A program made the translations under genes and the position numbers. A stretch of 10,567 nt of DNA, from the NCBI GenBank assembly GCA_019115345.1, contig DXDV01000182.1:1-10567 (forward strand), in the 5' to 3' direction. Positions 1 to 6,650 of this stretch are shown piece by piece. The notes under the pieces are model-generated. The model did no database searches, was not told the DNA's origin, and saw only the letters and a list, made by a program, of their open reading frames with translations. Numbering within the stretch: the first letter of the stretch is position 1; every line of letters starts with the position of its first letter. The DNA is from Candidatus Intestinimonas stercorigallinarum (lineage in GTDB: Bacteria; Bacillota; Clostridia; Oscillospirales; Oscillospiraceae).

Positions 1-75
1 GCCGGAAGGCGGAGGGGCGCTCTGCTATAATCTGGGTGCTCTGTCCCGAAGGACTCACGACTGCGGAGCCGGAGG
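1..75. other. Short non-coding stretch after the ATPase gene
   Basis: Downstream of the ATPase stop on the minus strand there is a small GTCC-TTCG-GGAC tetraloop hairpin (about 44-55) with no T tract after it. I see no coding start and no convincing terminator, so the transcript may continue beyond the window. Confidence 0.4.
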
Positions 76-1197
76 TCAGATCAGATTGGTCTCGGTCTCC
101 CGGTCGAAGAGGTGGATGGACTCGGGACGGAAGGTAAAGTTCATCTTGGTGCCGTAGGCAATGCCGCCCCGCAGCTCCATGGGCAGGTCGGCGGTGGGGA
201 TGCGCAGCACCACGTCCTGCTCGTTGCAGGTGACGTGGAGGTAGTACTCGCTGCCCATCATCTCGGAGACCTCCACCACGCCGCTCAGAACACCCTCGCC
301 GGTCTGCTCGGTGAAGCGGATGTGCTCGGGGCGGATGCCCAGGATGATGTCCCGGCTGTCCGCGCCGGCCTTGGCCAGAGCGGCCTGGATGTCCTTGTCC
401 AGGGGGATGTTGACGCCGTAGACCTCGGCGTGATAGCCGCCGCCGGCCTTCACCAGGCGGGCCTGGAAGAAGTTCATCTGGGGGGTGCCGATGAAGCCGG
501 CCACGAAGATGTTGACGGGGTGGTTAAAGACCTCCTGGGGGGTGCCGATCTGCTGAATGAAGCCGTCCTTCATGATGACGATGCGGTCGCCCAGGGTCAT
601 GGCCTCGGTCTGGTCGTGGGTGACGTAGATGAAGGTGGTATCGATGCGCTGGCGGAGCTTGATGATCTCGGCCCGCATCTGGTTGCGGAGCTTGGCGTCC
701 AGGTTGGAGAGGGGCTCGTCCATCAGCAGCACCTTGGGCTCCCGGACGATAGCCCGGCCGATGGCCACGCGCTGCCGCTGGCCGCCGGAGAGGGCCTTGG
801 GCTTCCGGTCCAGATACTGGGTGATACCCAGCACCTCGGCGGCGTCGTTGACCCGGCGGTCGATCTCGGCCTTGTCCACCTTCTTGAGCTTCAGGGGGAA
901 CTCCATGTTCTCCCGGACGGTCATGTGGGGATAGAGGGCGTAGCTCTGGAACACCATGGCAATGTCCCGGTCCTTGGGCTCCACATCGTTGACCAGACGG
1001 TCGTCGATGCGCAGCTCGCCCTCGCTGATCTCCTCCAGGCCGGCCACCATCCGCAGGGTGGTGGACTTGCCGCAGCCGGAGGGGCCTACCAGCACGATGA
1101 ACTCCTTGTCCGCGATCTCCAGGTTGAAGTCGTGGACGGCGGTGACCGCGTTGTCGTAGATCTTCTTCACGTTCTTCAGGGAAACAGTTGACATCAT
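76..1197 (-). CDS. ugpC: Carbohydrate ABC transporter ATP-binding protein (MsmK/UgpC/MalK type)
   Basis: This 373-residue cytoplasmic ATPase powers a CUT1-type sugar importer. The nucleotide-binding domain is complete: Walker A GPSGCGKST (38-46), Q-loop Gln84, signature LSGGQ (136-140), Walker B VLLMDEP (156-162) with catalytic Glu161, D-loop SNLD (164-167) and H-loop His194. Residues from about 240 to the end form the OB/TOBE regulatory domain typical of MalK, MsmK and UgpC, and the length fits that family. It is the last gene of the cluster and the only ATPase in the window, so it most likely serves the two permeases upstream. MsmK-type ATPases often serve several importers, so it need not be specific. 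An in-frame TGA lies directly before the ATG at 1197, so the start is 1197 or the adjacent ATG at 1194. The ribosome binding site is unusual (see 1198-1221). UgpC is the family label; glycerol phosphate uptake is not implied. Confidence 0.95.
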   Translation of the reverse strand: MMSTVSLKNVKKIYDNAVTAVHDFNLEIADKEFIVLVGPSGCGKSTTLRMVAGLEEISEGELRIDDRLVNDVEPKDRDIAMVFQSYALYPHMTVRENMEFPLKLKKVDKAEIDRRVNDAAEVLGITQYLDRKPKALSGGQRQRVAIGRAIVREPKVLLMDEPLSNLDAKLRNQMRAEIIKLRQRIDTTFIYVTHDQTEAMTLGDRIVIMKDGFIQQIGTPQEVFNHPVNIFVAGFIGTPQMNFFQARLVKAGGGYHAEVYGVNIPLDKDIQAALAKAGADSRDIILGIRPEHIRFTEQTGEGVLSGVVEVSEMMGSEYYLHVTCNEQDVVLRIPTADLPMELRGGIAYGTKMNFTFRPESIHLFDRETETNLI

Positions 1198-1221
1198 TCA
1201 GGCCATGAGACGCGCGCCTCC
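1198..1221 (-). promoter_or_regulatory. Candidate two-codon upstream ORF and GC-hairpin ribosome binding site before the ATPase
   Basis: Read on the minus strand, GGAGG (1221-1217) is followed after 10 nt by ATG GCC TGA (1206-1198), which directly abuts the ATPase ATG at 1197. GGAGG is 19 nt from the ATPase start, too far for normal use, but suits the mini-ORF start. The same GGAGG sits between CGCGC and GCGCG arms that could form a small hairpin. Termination at the TGA followed by re-initiation at the adjacent ATG ATG is a plausible start mechanism. That is inference from spacing alone. Confidence 0.4.
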
Positions 1222-1319
1222 GCGCGGGCCCCTCCCCGCCGGGCGAATGCCCGGGGGCTTACGACAGGTCTCCACACTGCCGCACCGCTGGCCGACGGTC
1301 TTTCCTCCTTTTTTTGGGT

Positions 1320-1352
1320 GCCGGGCGCTATGGGAATGGAGTAGCGCCCGGC
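1320..1352 (-). repeat. Perfect 11-bp inverted repeat (hairpin) after nagA
   Basis: GCCGGGCGCTA (1320-1330) is exactly mirrored by TAGCGCCCGGC (1342-1352) around an 11-nt loop. On the minus strand the stem is followed by ACCCAAAAAAA, not a T run, and on the plus strand by CCTTTGAATG. It therefore does not look like an intrinsic terminator in either direction. A role in stabilising the 3' end of the upstream mRNA, or in reducing read-through to the ATPase, is inference. Confidence 0.7.
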
Positions 1353-1380
1353 CCTTTGAATGAGCTGTGCCGTTGCCGGG

Positions 1381-2511
1381 TCACAGAGAGCCGCAGACCA
1401 GCTCCCCGTGGAAGAGTACCGCCCTGAGGGACAGGTCCTCGTTGAGGATCGCCAGATTGGCCTCCTTGCCCACGTCCAGGCTGCCCACCCGGTCGTAGAT
1501 GCCCAGGGCCTTGGCGGGGTTCACCGCCGCAGCCGTCACCGCGTCGGCCAGAGGGATGCCGAAGGAGACCGCCGTACACATGCAGGCCATCAGGTCGGAG
1601 ACCGAGCCGGCCAGGGTGTTGGGGTCGTCGGCCATGGTGGCCCGGTTGCCGCGGACCTCGATCTCCTGCCCGCCGAAGGGGTAGCGGCCGTCGGGCATGC
1701 CGGTGGCCCGCAGGGAGTCGGAGATGAGGATCACCCGGTCCCTGCCGAAGAGCTGGAAGACTGCCCGCACCACTGAGGGGTGGATGTGGACGCCGTCGCT
1801 GATGAGCTCCACCTGGACCTCCGGGCTGTCGAAGGCCGCCCCCACCACGCCGGGGGCCCGGTGGGTGAAGGGGGGCATGGCGTTGAAGAGGTGGGTGGCC
1901 TGCCGGGCCCCGGCCCGGTAGGCGGCCAGGGCGGTGTCATAGTCGGCCGTGGTGTGGCCCAGGCTCACCCGCACGCCGTCGGCCAGGGCGCCCTGGATGA
2001 ATTCCAGCGCGCCGGGCTCCTCGGCGGCCAGGGTCACCAGCTTCACCAGCCCCTGGGCCGCCTCCTGAAGGCGGTGGAGCATGGCGGCGTCCGGGGCGTG
2101 GAGGTAGGCGGCGTTCTGGGCCCCCTTCTTGGCCAGGGAGAGGAAGGGGCCCTCCAGATGGAGGCCCGCCAGCTCCGCGCCGCCGGCGTTTTTGGCCCGG
2201 TGGGCGGCGGCGTTCTCACAGATGCGGGTGAGCCGGTCCTCCCCCAGGGTCATGCCCGCCGGGCAGATCTGGGTGATCCCCCGGCTGAGCTCATAGTCGG
2301 CCATTTTCTGAAGGCCCTCCGACGTGGCGTCGGAGAAGTCCTCCCCCACGCAGCCGTGGAAGTGGAGGTCGGTGAGGCCGGGGATGACCCAGCAGCCCTG
2401 GACGCTGACGCCGCCCTGGGCCTCCGGGACGATCCTCCCCCCCTCCAGGCACAGGTCCCGGGCGGTAAAGCCCTGGACGGGATCGAATACCAGTCCGCCG
2501 GTCAGCCGCAT
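1381..2511 (-). CDS. nagA: N-acetylglucosamine-6-phosphate deacetylase
   Basis: This cytoplasmic enzyme deacetylates GlcNAc-6-P to GlcN-6-P and acetate. The 376-residue amidohydrolase carries the family landmarks: HFH in DLHFHG (50-52), metal ligand Glu120 in HLEGPF, His186 in GHT, His207 in THLFNAM, substrate-contact HIH (242-244), and catalytic Asp265 in ISDS. Many NagA proteins have TDA at that last site; the Asp is kept. Length is normal for the family. Its ATG overlaps the end of nagB by 10 nt (2502-2511), so translation is probably coupled. It supplies the substrate for NagB, the gene just upstream. A hairpin follows the stop codon. Function is very secure from motifs and the neighbouring gene. 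Confidence 0.97.
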   Translation of the reverse strand: MRLTGGLVFDPVQGFTARDLCLEGGRIVPEAQGGVSVQGCWVIPGLTDLHFHGCVGEDFSDATSEGLQKMADYELSRGITQICPAGMTLGEDRLTRICENAAAHRAKNAGGAELAGLHLEGPFLSLAKKGAQNAAYLHAPDAAMLHRLQEAAQGLVKLVTLAAEEPGALEFIQGALADGVRVSLGHTTADYDTALAAYRAGARQATHLFNAMPPFTHRAPGVVGAAFDSPEVQVELISDGVHIHPSVVRAVFQLFGRDRVILISDSLRATGMPDGRYPFGGQEIEVRGNRATMADDPNTLAGSVSDLMACMCTAVSFGIPLADAVTAAAVNPAKALGIYDRVGSLDVGKEANLAILNEDLSLRAVLFHGELVCGSL

Positions 2512-3254
2512 ACCGGGACACCTGCCTCTTTCAGCTTGGAGAGGGCGGCGGTGTCGCCCACGATGGTCACGTCGGGGTGGAGCTGGAGCACGGAGGCGGG
2601 GACCTCATTGGTCACCGGTCCGGTGACGGCCTTGCACAGAGATTCGGCCTTGTCGGCGCCGCTGACCACCATGAGGATGCGCCGGGCCCCCATGATGCTC
2701 TTGATGCCCATGCTCAGGGCCTTGCGGGGCACCTCGTCCCGGCTGGCGAAGAAGCGCTGGTTGGCGTCGATGGTCCGCTCTGCCAGCTCCACCACGTGGG
2801 TGCCCAGGCCGAAGTCGTCGCCGGGCTCATTGAAGGCTATGTGGCCGTTGTGGCCCATGCCCAGCAGCTGCATATCCACCCCGCCCAGGTCGCGGATGAG
2901 CTGGTCGTAGGCGGCGCACTCGGCGTCGGGGTCCTGGGCCAGGCCGTTGAGCACATGGGTGCTCTCCGCGGGGATGTCGATGCGGTCGAAGAGGTTGTGC
3001 TGCATGAAATAGCGGTAGCTCTGCTCGTGGGTGGGGGCCAGGCCCAGGTACTCGTCCAGGTTCACAGAGCGGACCTTGGCAAAGGACAGGTCCCCCTTCT
3101 GATACCACTCCGTCAGCTGGTCGTAGAGGCCGATGGGGGTGGAGCCGGTGGCCAGGCCCAGCACGCAGTCGGGCTTCAGGAGCACCTGGGCGGCGATGAG
3201 ACTGGCCGCCCGGCGGCTCATGGCTTTGTAATCCGCGCACTCATAAATTCGCAT
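2502..3254 (-). CDS. nagB: Glucosamine-6-phosphate deaminase
   Basis: This enzyme converts GlcN-6-P to fructose-6-P and ammonia, feeding glycolysis. The 250-residue protein has the NagB/RpiA-like fold markers: phosphate-binding GLATGSTP (33-40), NLDEY (65-69) with the proton-transfer Asp67, and GMGHNGHIAFNEPG with His138 and Glu143. The position equal to E. coli Asp141 is Asn136, as in Bacillus-type NagB. At 250 residues it is close to short Gram-positive NagB proteins and shorter than the E. coli enzyme, which carries an allosteric C-terminal part; GlcNAc-6-P activation is therefore not expected (inference). The ATG at 3254 is preceded by GAGAGGAG about 9 nt upstream. That site touches the nanA stop codon, with 15 nt between the genes, which indicates co-transcription. 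Confidence 0.97.
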   Translation of the reverse strand: MRIYECADYKAMSRRAASLIAAQVLLKPDCVLGLATGSTPIGLYDQLTEWYQKGDLSFAKVRSVNLDEYLGLAPTHEQSYRYFMQHNLFDRIDIPAESTHVLNGLAQDPDAECAAYDQLIRDLGGVDMQLLGMGHNGHIAFNEPGDDFGLGTHVVELAERTIDANQRFFASRDEVPRKALSMGIKSIMGARRILMVVSGADKAESLCKAVTGPVTNEVPASVLQLHPDVTIVGDTAALSKLKEAGVPVCG

Positions 3255-3269
3255 GGAAGGATGCTCCTC

Positions 3270-4178
3270 TCAGCAGTATTTGGCGATGGCGGCGGCGATC
3301 ATGGCGGCGCTCTCCTCCACCACGGCCTGGTCGTCGGGGGTGAGGGCGGCCAGGGGCAGACGCACCCCGCCGCAGTCGGGGCCGCCCTGCTTGCGGAGGA
3401 TGGCCTTGATGACGGCGTACATGTTGCCCTTGGCGGAGCACATCTTGTAGATGATGCGGCAGCACTCGTTCTGGATCTCCCGGGCCTGCTCCATCTTCCC
3501 CTCCAGGAACAGCGCCCGGATCTTGAGGTAGAGCTCGGGCATGGCGCCGTAGGTGCCGCCGATGCCGCCGATGGCTCCGGCGGCCAGGCCGGAGAGGAGC
3601 TGCTCATCGGGACCGTTGAAGACGATGGCCCCCTCGTCGTGGAACATCTGGATGTCCTGGACGGGCATGGAGGAGTTCTTCACGCCGATGACCCGGGGGT
3701 TCTTCAGCATCTCCTTGAGCAGGGACATGGTGAGGGCCACGCCGGCCAGCTGGGGGATGTTGTAGATGACAAAATCGGTGTTGGGAGCGGCGTCGGAGAT
3801 GTCGTTCCAGTACTTGGCGATGGCGTGCTCGGGCAGGTGGAAGTAGATGGGGGGGATGGCGGCGATGGCGTCCACCCCCAGGCTCTCGGCGTGGGCGGCC
3901 AGCTCCCGGCTGTCGGCGGTGTTGTTGCAGGCCACGTGGGCGATGATGGTGAGCTTGCCCTTGGCCACGGCCATCACGTTCTCCAGCACCAGCTTGCGCT
4001 CGGCCACGCTCTGATAGATGCACTCACCAGAGGAGCCGCCCACGTAGAGGCCCTTGACGCCCTTGCCGATGAAGTACTCAGTGAGGGCACGGACGGCGGC
4101 GGGGTCGATGGCGCCGCTGGCGTCATAGCAGGCGTAGAACGCGGGGATGATCCCCTGGTACTTGCTGAAATCCTTCAT
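3270..4178 (-). CDS. nanA: N-acetylneuraminate lyase
   Basis: This class I aldolase splits N-acetylneuraminate into N-acetylmannosamine and pyruvate, the committing step of sialic acid use. I place the start at the ATG at 4178 (302 residues), because GGAGAG lies 7 nt upstream; the longer reading starts at a TTG (4193) immediately upstream of that site. Numbered from this Met, the DHDPS/NAL landmarks are GGSSGE (47-52) binding the pyruvate carboxylate, Tyr139 in YNIP, Schiff-base Lys167 in GVKNS, and Asp191-Glu192 in GPDEQ. Asp191 and Glu192 match E. coli NanA residues that bind the sialic acid chain and argue for NAL over dihydrodipicolinate synthase. E. coli has GGSTGE where this has GGSSGE, a mild change. 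The gene lies between nanQ and nagB in one transcription unit. Confidence 0.95.
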   Translation of the reverse strand: MKDFSKYQGIIPAFYACYDASGAIDPAAVRALTEYFIGKGVKGLYVGGSSGECIYQSVAERKLVLENVMAVAKGKLTIIAHVACNNTADSRELAAHAESLGVDAIAAIPPIYFHLPEHAIAKYWNDISDAAPNTDFVIYNIPQLAGVALTMSLLKEMLKNPRVIGVKNSSMPVQDIQMFHDEGAIVFNGPDEQLLSGLAAGAIGGIGGTYGAMPELYLKIRALFLEGKMEQAREIQNECCRIIYKMCSAKGNMYAVIKAILRKQGGPDCGGVRLPLAALTPDDQAVVEESAAMIAAAIAKYC

Positions 4179-4203
4179 AATTCGTCTCTCCAAATCTAAG
4201 ATT

Positions 4204-4228
4204 GCCCGGCGGAGCCCCTCCGCTGGGC
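4204..4228 (-). repeat. Hairpin in the nanQ-nanA gap
   Basis: On the minus strand GCCC-A-GCGGAG is mirrored by CTCCGC-C-GGGC around a GGG loop, giving a 10-bp stem with one A-C mismatch. It is followed by AATCTTAGATTT, so there is no terminator T tract. It lies in the 60-nt gap before nanA. A processing or mRNA-stabilising role is possible but unproven. Confidence 0.5.
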
Positions 4229-4238
4229 AGGGGGCGGC

Positions 4239-4697
4239 TCAGCGGTCCAGACAGACCTTAAAGACCGCCTTGGTGACCGTTTTCGGCCCGTCCACCTGGA
4301 CCTTGATGCGGTGGGCGTCCTCCGGAAAGACCACCAGGAACTCCCCGGGCCGGAGCACGGTGGAGTGCCAGGGCTCCCCCCGGTAGGCGTAAAAGTCGTT
4401 CTCCTCTCTGGCCTCGGCCAGGGTGAGGGCCTCCGGCGGGGCGATGTCCACCCGCTCCTCGCCCTGGAGCATGATGTGGATGTCCAGGTAGCGGCGGTGG
4501 GCCTCGAAGGGGCTCTCCTCCTCGGGGATGGTCTCGTAAGTAAAGCGGGTGCAGTAGGCCCGGTCCCCGTTGAGGGTCACCCGCCGGTCGTCCTCCAGCC
4601 CACCCAGAAATTCGGGGGTGATGCGCTCCAGGGCCAGGTCCAGATCGGGGTGGATGCCCTTGTAGGTGAGGGCGTCCCCGTTCTTGGCGTAGATCAT
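4239..4697 (-). CDS. nanQ: YhcH/YjgK/YiaL-family protein, probable sialic acid anomerase (NanQ type)
   Basis: A 152-residue single-domain cupin-like protein of the YhcH/YjgK/YiaL (DUF386) family. E. coli YhcH (NanQ) sits in the nan regulon and is reported to speed interconversion of sialic acid anomers in the cytoplasm. The sequence shows the family core: FEAHRRYLDIHIMLQGEE (64-81), with likely metal-side residues Glu65, His67, Asp72 and His74, then FPEDAHR with His129, and KAVFKV near the C terminus. Length is typical. Its ATG lies 4 nt beyond the stop codon of the upstream permease gene, and its GGTGAGG site overlaps that stop, so it belongs to the operon. Position next to nanA supports a role on Neu5Ac or its products; the exact sugar is inferred. 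Confidence 0.88.
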   Translation of the reverse strand: MIYAKNGDALTYKGIHPDLDLALERITPEFLGGLEDDRRVTLNGDRAYCTRFTYETIPEEESPFEAHRRYLDIHIMLQGEERVDIAPPEALTLAEAREENDFYAYRGEPWHSTVLRPGEFLVVFPEDAHRIKVQVDGPKTVTKAVFKVCLDR

Positions 4698-4701
4698 GTC
4701 C

Positions 4702-5574
4702 TCACCCCTTGACGGCGCCCATGGCGATGCCCTGGGTGAAGTACTTCTGGAAGGCGATGAACACGACGATGATGGGAATGGAGGCCAGGGCCGCGCCGGC
4801 CATGATGAGGCCGAAGTCGGTGGACATCTCGCTCTGGAGCTTGGCGATGCCCAGGGGCAGGGTCCACTCCTCCTTGCTGGTGAGCATGACCAGCTGGAGG
4901 AAGTAGTCGTTCCAGGTGTTGACGAAGGTGAAGATGGCCAGGGCGCCGATGCCCGGCTTGATCATGGGCAGCACCACGGTGAGGAAGGTGCGGGCCTCGC
5001 CGGCGCCGTCCACCCGGGCGGCCTCCAGGATCTCAGTGGGGATGGTCTCGGAGAACTGCTTCATGAGGAAGACGCCGAAGGGCCAGCCCACCGTGGGCAG
5101 GATCACCGCCCAGGCGGTGTCGTTCAGATGCAGGAACTGGGTCATCAGCTGGTTCAGAGGGATAACGATGACCTGCTTGGGCAGGGCCATGGCGCAGATG
5201 ATGATGGTGAACAGCACCGCCCGGCCGATGAAGCGCTTTTTGGCCAGGGCGTAGCCCGCCAGAGAGGCGGTGATGCAGGTGAGCACCATGGCCATGACGG
5301 AGATGAACACGATGTTGAACAGCCACCGCCAGGCGGGGTTCTCAAACAGGCGGGTATAGTTGTCCAGGGTGGGCTCCTGGGGGAACCACACGGGCTCCCG
5401 TGCGGTGATCTCCAGGATGGGCTTGAAGGAGCCGGTGACGATCCAGTACAGCGGGAAGAGGAAGAAGATGGTCACCAGGATCAGCACCACCACCACAAAG
5501 ACCTTGTAGCCGGTGGAGGTGCCCGTCAGGTCAACATGCTTGTTGGCTTTCAGCGTCGTCGCTTTTGCACTCAT
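4702..5574 (-). CDS. Carbohydrate ABC transporter permease (MalG-like, CUT1)
   Basis: Inner-membrane permease of 290 residues. About six hydrophobic segments are visible, near residues 24-46, 85-109, 117-140, 152-172, 206-228 and 254-275. The cytoplasmic EAA loop, which docks the ATPase, runs from about 181 to 209 with EAARVDGAG at 184-192. The end FTQGIAMGAVKG is typical of MalG-type partners. The ATG at 5574 lies 14 nt after the stop of the other permease, whose TAA overlaps an AAGGGGG ribosome binding site. It should pair with that permease, the binding lipoprotein and the ATPase at 76-1197. The substrate, probably Neu5Ac or a sialoside, is inferred from the neighbouring lyase, as in the pneumococcal CUT1-type SatABC importer. 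Confidence 0.93.
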   Translation of the reverse strand: MSAKATTLKANKHVDLTGTSTGYKVFVVVVLILVTIFFLFPLYWIVTGSFKPILEITAREPVWFPQEPTLDNYTRLFENPAWRWLFNIVFISVMAMVLTCITASLAGYALAKKRFIGRAVLFTIIICAMALPKQVIVIPLNQLMTQFLHLNDTAWAVILPTVGWPFGVFLMKQFSETIPTEILEAARVDGAGEARTFLTVVLPMIKPGIGALAIFTFVNTWNDYFLQLVMLTSKEEWTLPLGIAKLQSEMSTDFGLIMAGAALASIPIIVVFIAFQKYFTQGIAMGAVKG

Positions 5575-5588
5575 AATCCGGCACCCCC

Positions 5589-6524
5589 TTAGTCAGTCTT
5601 GGCCAGCTTGAACTGGACCGCGGAGAAGATGGCGATGATGATGGCCAGGATCACGCCGATGGCGTTGGCGTAGCCCAGGTCATACAGCCGGTAGGCGGCG
5701 TAGTACACCTGGTACATGATGGTCATGGTGGCGTTCATGGGGCCGCCCTGAGTCATCAACTGGATCAGAGCAAAGCACTGGAAGGAGTTGATGGTGGTGA
5801 TGACCAGCACGTACAGGGTGGTGGGCATGATGGAGGGCCAGGTGATCTTCCAGAACACCTGGAGCTTGTTGGCCCCATCCACCTTGGCGGCCTCGATGAT
5901 GGAGGCGTCCACGTTGCCCAGGGCGGCGGTATACAGCACGATGGGCTGGCCGATGGAGGTGGTGAACAGGATCACGATGATGCAGGCCAGGGCGGTGCGG
6001 CTCTCACCCAGCCAGTTGTAGCCATCGGTGCCGATGAGCTGGTTGAGGATGCCGTTGTAGGGGTCCAGGATCCACTTCCACACCACGGTGATGGCCACCG
6101 AGCCGGTGACCACCGGCAGATAGAACACGCAGCGGAAGAAGGACCGGGGAAAGGCGTGCATCCTGTAAATGGCGGAGCTCACCCACAGGGAGAAGGCGGT
6201 GACCGTGGGCACCGCCACCACCACGATGATGATGGTGTTGATGAGGCCCTTGTGGAAGATGGGGTCCTGGAAGAGCCGGATGTAGTTGTCCAGGCCCACG
6301 AAGTCGCCGAGTCCGCCCAGCCCGTAGTCAAACAGGCTGTAGAACACGCAGATGAACATGGGAGCTACCACAAACAGGAGGAAGAAGAGCAGGCTGGGCA
6401 GCAGGAAAATGTAGGCCGAGATGGTCTCCCGCCGCACCAGGGCCCGGCTCATGCCGGAGGTGTGGGACGATTTGGGTTTTCTGGGCTTCCGCCCGGCAGC
6501 GGCAGCCGGTGTCGGTTGTGCCAT
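5589..6524 (-). CDS. Carbohydrate ABC transporter permease (MalF-like, CUT1)
   Basis: Inner-membrane permease of 311 residues. A basic, Pro/Ala-rich N-terminal tail (about 1-33) precedes roughly six membrane segments near 36-64, 94-118, 128-150, 177-200, 231-255 and 285-305. The EAA loop lies at about 207-235, with EAAKVDGAN at 211-219. TQGGPMNAT (258-266) is a hallmark of CUT1 MalF/UgpA-type permeases. The length is that of a short MalF without the large periplasmic loop of E. coli MalF. The ATG at 6524 has AGGGGGA about 9 nt upstream. The gene follows the binding-protein gene after a 126-nt gap with a terminator-like hairpin, so its expression is probably lower than that of the binding protein. 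Sialic acid as substrate is inferred from context. Confidence 0.93.
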   Translation of the reverse strand: MAQPTPAAAAGRKPRKPKSSHTSGMSRALVRRETISAYIFLLPSLLFFLLFVVAPMFICVFYSLFDYGLGGLGDFVGLDNYIRLFQDPIFHKGLINTIIIVVVAVPTVTAFSLWVSSAIYRMHAFPRSFFRCVFYLPVVTGSVAITVVWKWILDPYNGILNQLIGTDGYNWLGESRTALACIIVILFTTSIGQPIVLYTAALGNVDASIIEAAKVDGANKLQVFWKITWPSIMPTTLYVLVITTINSFQCFALIQLMTQGGPMNATMTIMYQVYYAAYRLYDLGYANAIGVILAIIIAIFSAVQFKLAKTD

Positions 6525-6556
6525 AACGTAGATTCCCCCTCAATGTCGGATATCGC

Positions 6557-6576
6557 TTTCCCGCCGGGGCGGGAAA
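6557..6576 (-). repeat. Second hairpin overlapping the terminator T tract
   Basis: TTTCCCGC and GCGGGAAA form a perfect 8-bp stem around a 4-nt loop. Three bases of the upstream hairpin's T tract (6574-6576) belong to this stem. It could cap the 5' end of the permease transcript after read-through or processing, or it could compete with terminator function. Both ideas are inference. Confidence 0.6.
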
Positions 6577-6611
6577 AACCGTGCCCGCCCCCTCACAGGG
6601 AGCGGGCACGG
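6574..6611 (-). terminator. Intrinsic terminator-like hairpin between binding-protein and permease genes
   Basis: On the minus strand CCGTGCCCGC pairs perfectly with GCGGGCACGG. The stem extends inward by a T-G pair and three C-G pairs to a TGTGA loop (6579-6611), and TTTTT (6578-6574) follows at once. This has the shape of a rho-independent terminator. Since the permeases and enzymes lie downstream with no obvious promoter of their own, partial termination is likely. That would give more binding protein than permease, a common pattern in mal-type ABC operons. Confidence 0.75.
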
Positions 6612-6650
6612 CAAAGCGTGAAGTCAGTGAAGCGCGGGCAGCCCCGGGGC

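Larger units (their letters stand above)
1198..1380. other. 183-bp non-coding gap between nagA and the ATPase gene
   Basis: I see no credible gene or sigma-A promoter here. On the minus strand it holds, in order, an 11-bp inverted repeat (1320-1352), an A7 run followed by AGGAGG (1309-1304) with no start codon at normal distance, a CCGGGC-ATTC-GCCCGG hairpin (about 1238-1253), and the GC-rich hairpin and mini-ORF just before the ATPase. All other minus-strand gene junctions from the binding protein to nagA are shorter than this one. The ATPase is therefore probably reached by read-through or from a promoter I cannot recognise. Confidence 0.5.

Noticed and set aside
112..1191. Long plus-strand open reading frame opposite the ATPase gene
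   Set aside because: It mirrors a well-supported ATPase with all nucleotide-binding motifs; its own translation is low-complexity Gly/Val/His/Leu-rich, as expected from antisense reading of G+C-rich codons.
1320..1352. Intrinsic terminator after nagA
   Set aside because: The stem is perfect but is followed by an A run on the minus strand and by no T tract on the plus strand, so I list it as a hairpin only.
3270..4178. Dihydrodipicolinate synthase (dapA) identity for the aldolase
   Set aside because: Family folds are shared, but Asp191-Glu192 after the Schiff-base lysine, together with the NagAB, YhcH and epimerase neighbours, fit N-acetylneuraminate lyase.
2577..4199. 540-codon plus-strand open reading frame across nagB and nanA
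   Set aside because: It lies antisense to two clear enzymes, has no ribosome binding site of note and gives a repetitive Gly/Val/His/Asp-rich product. It is a codon-bias shadow.
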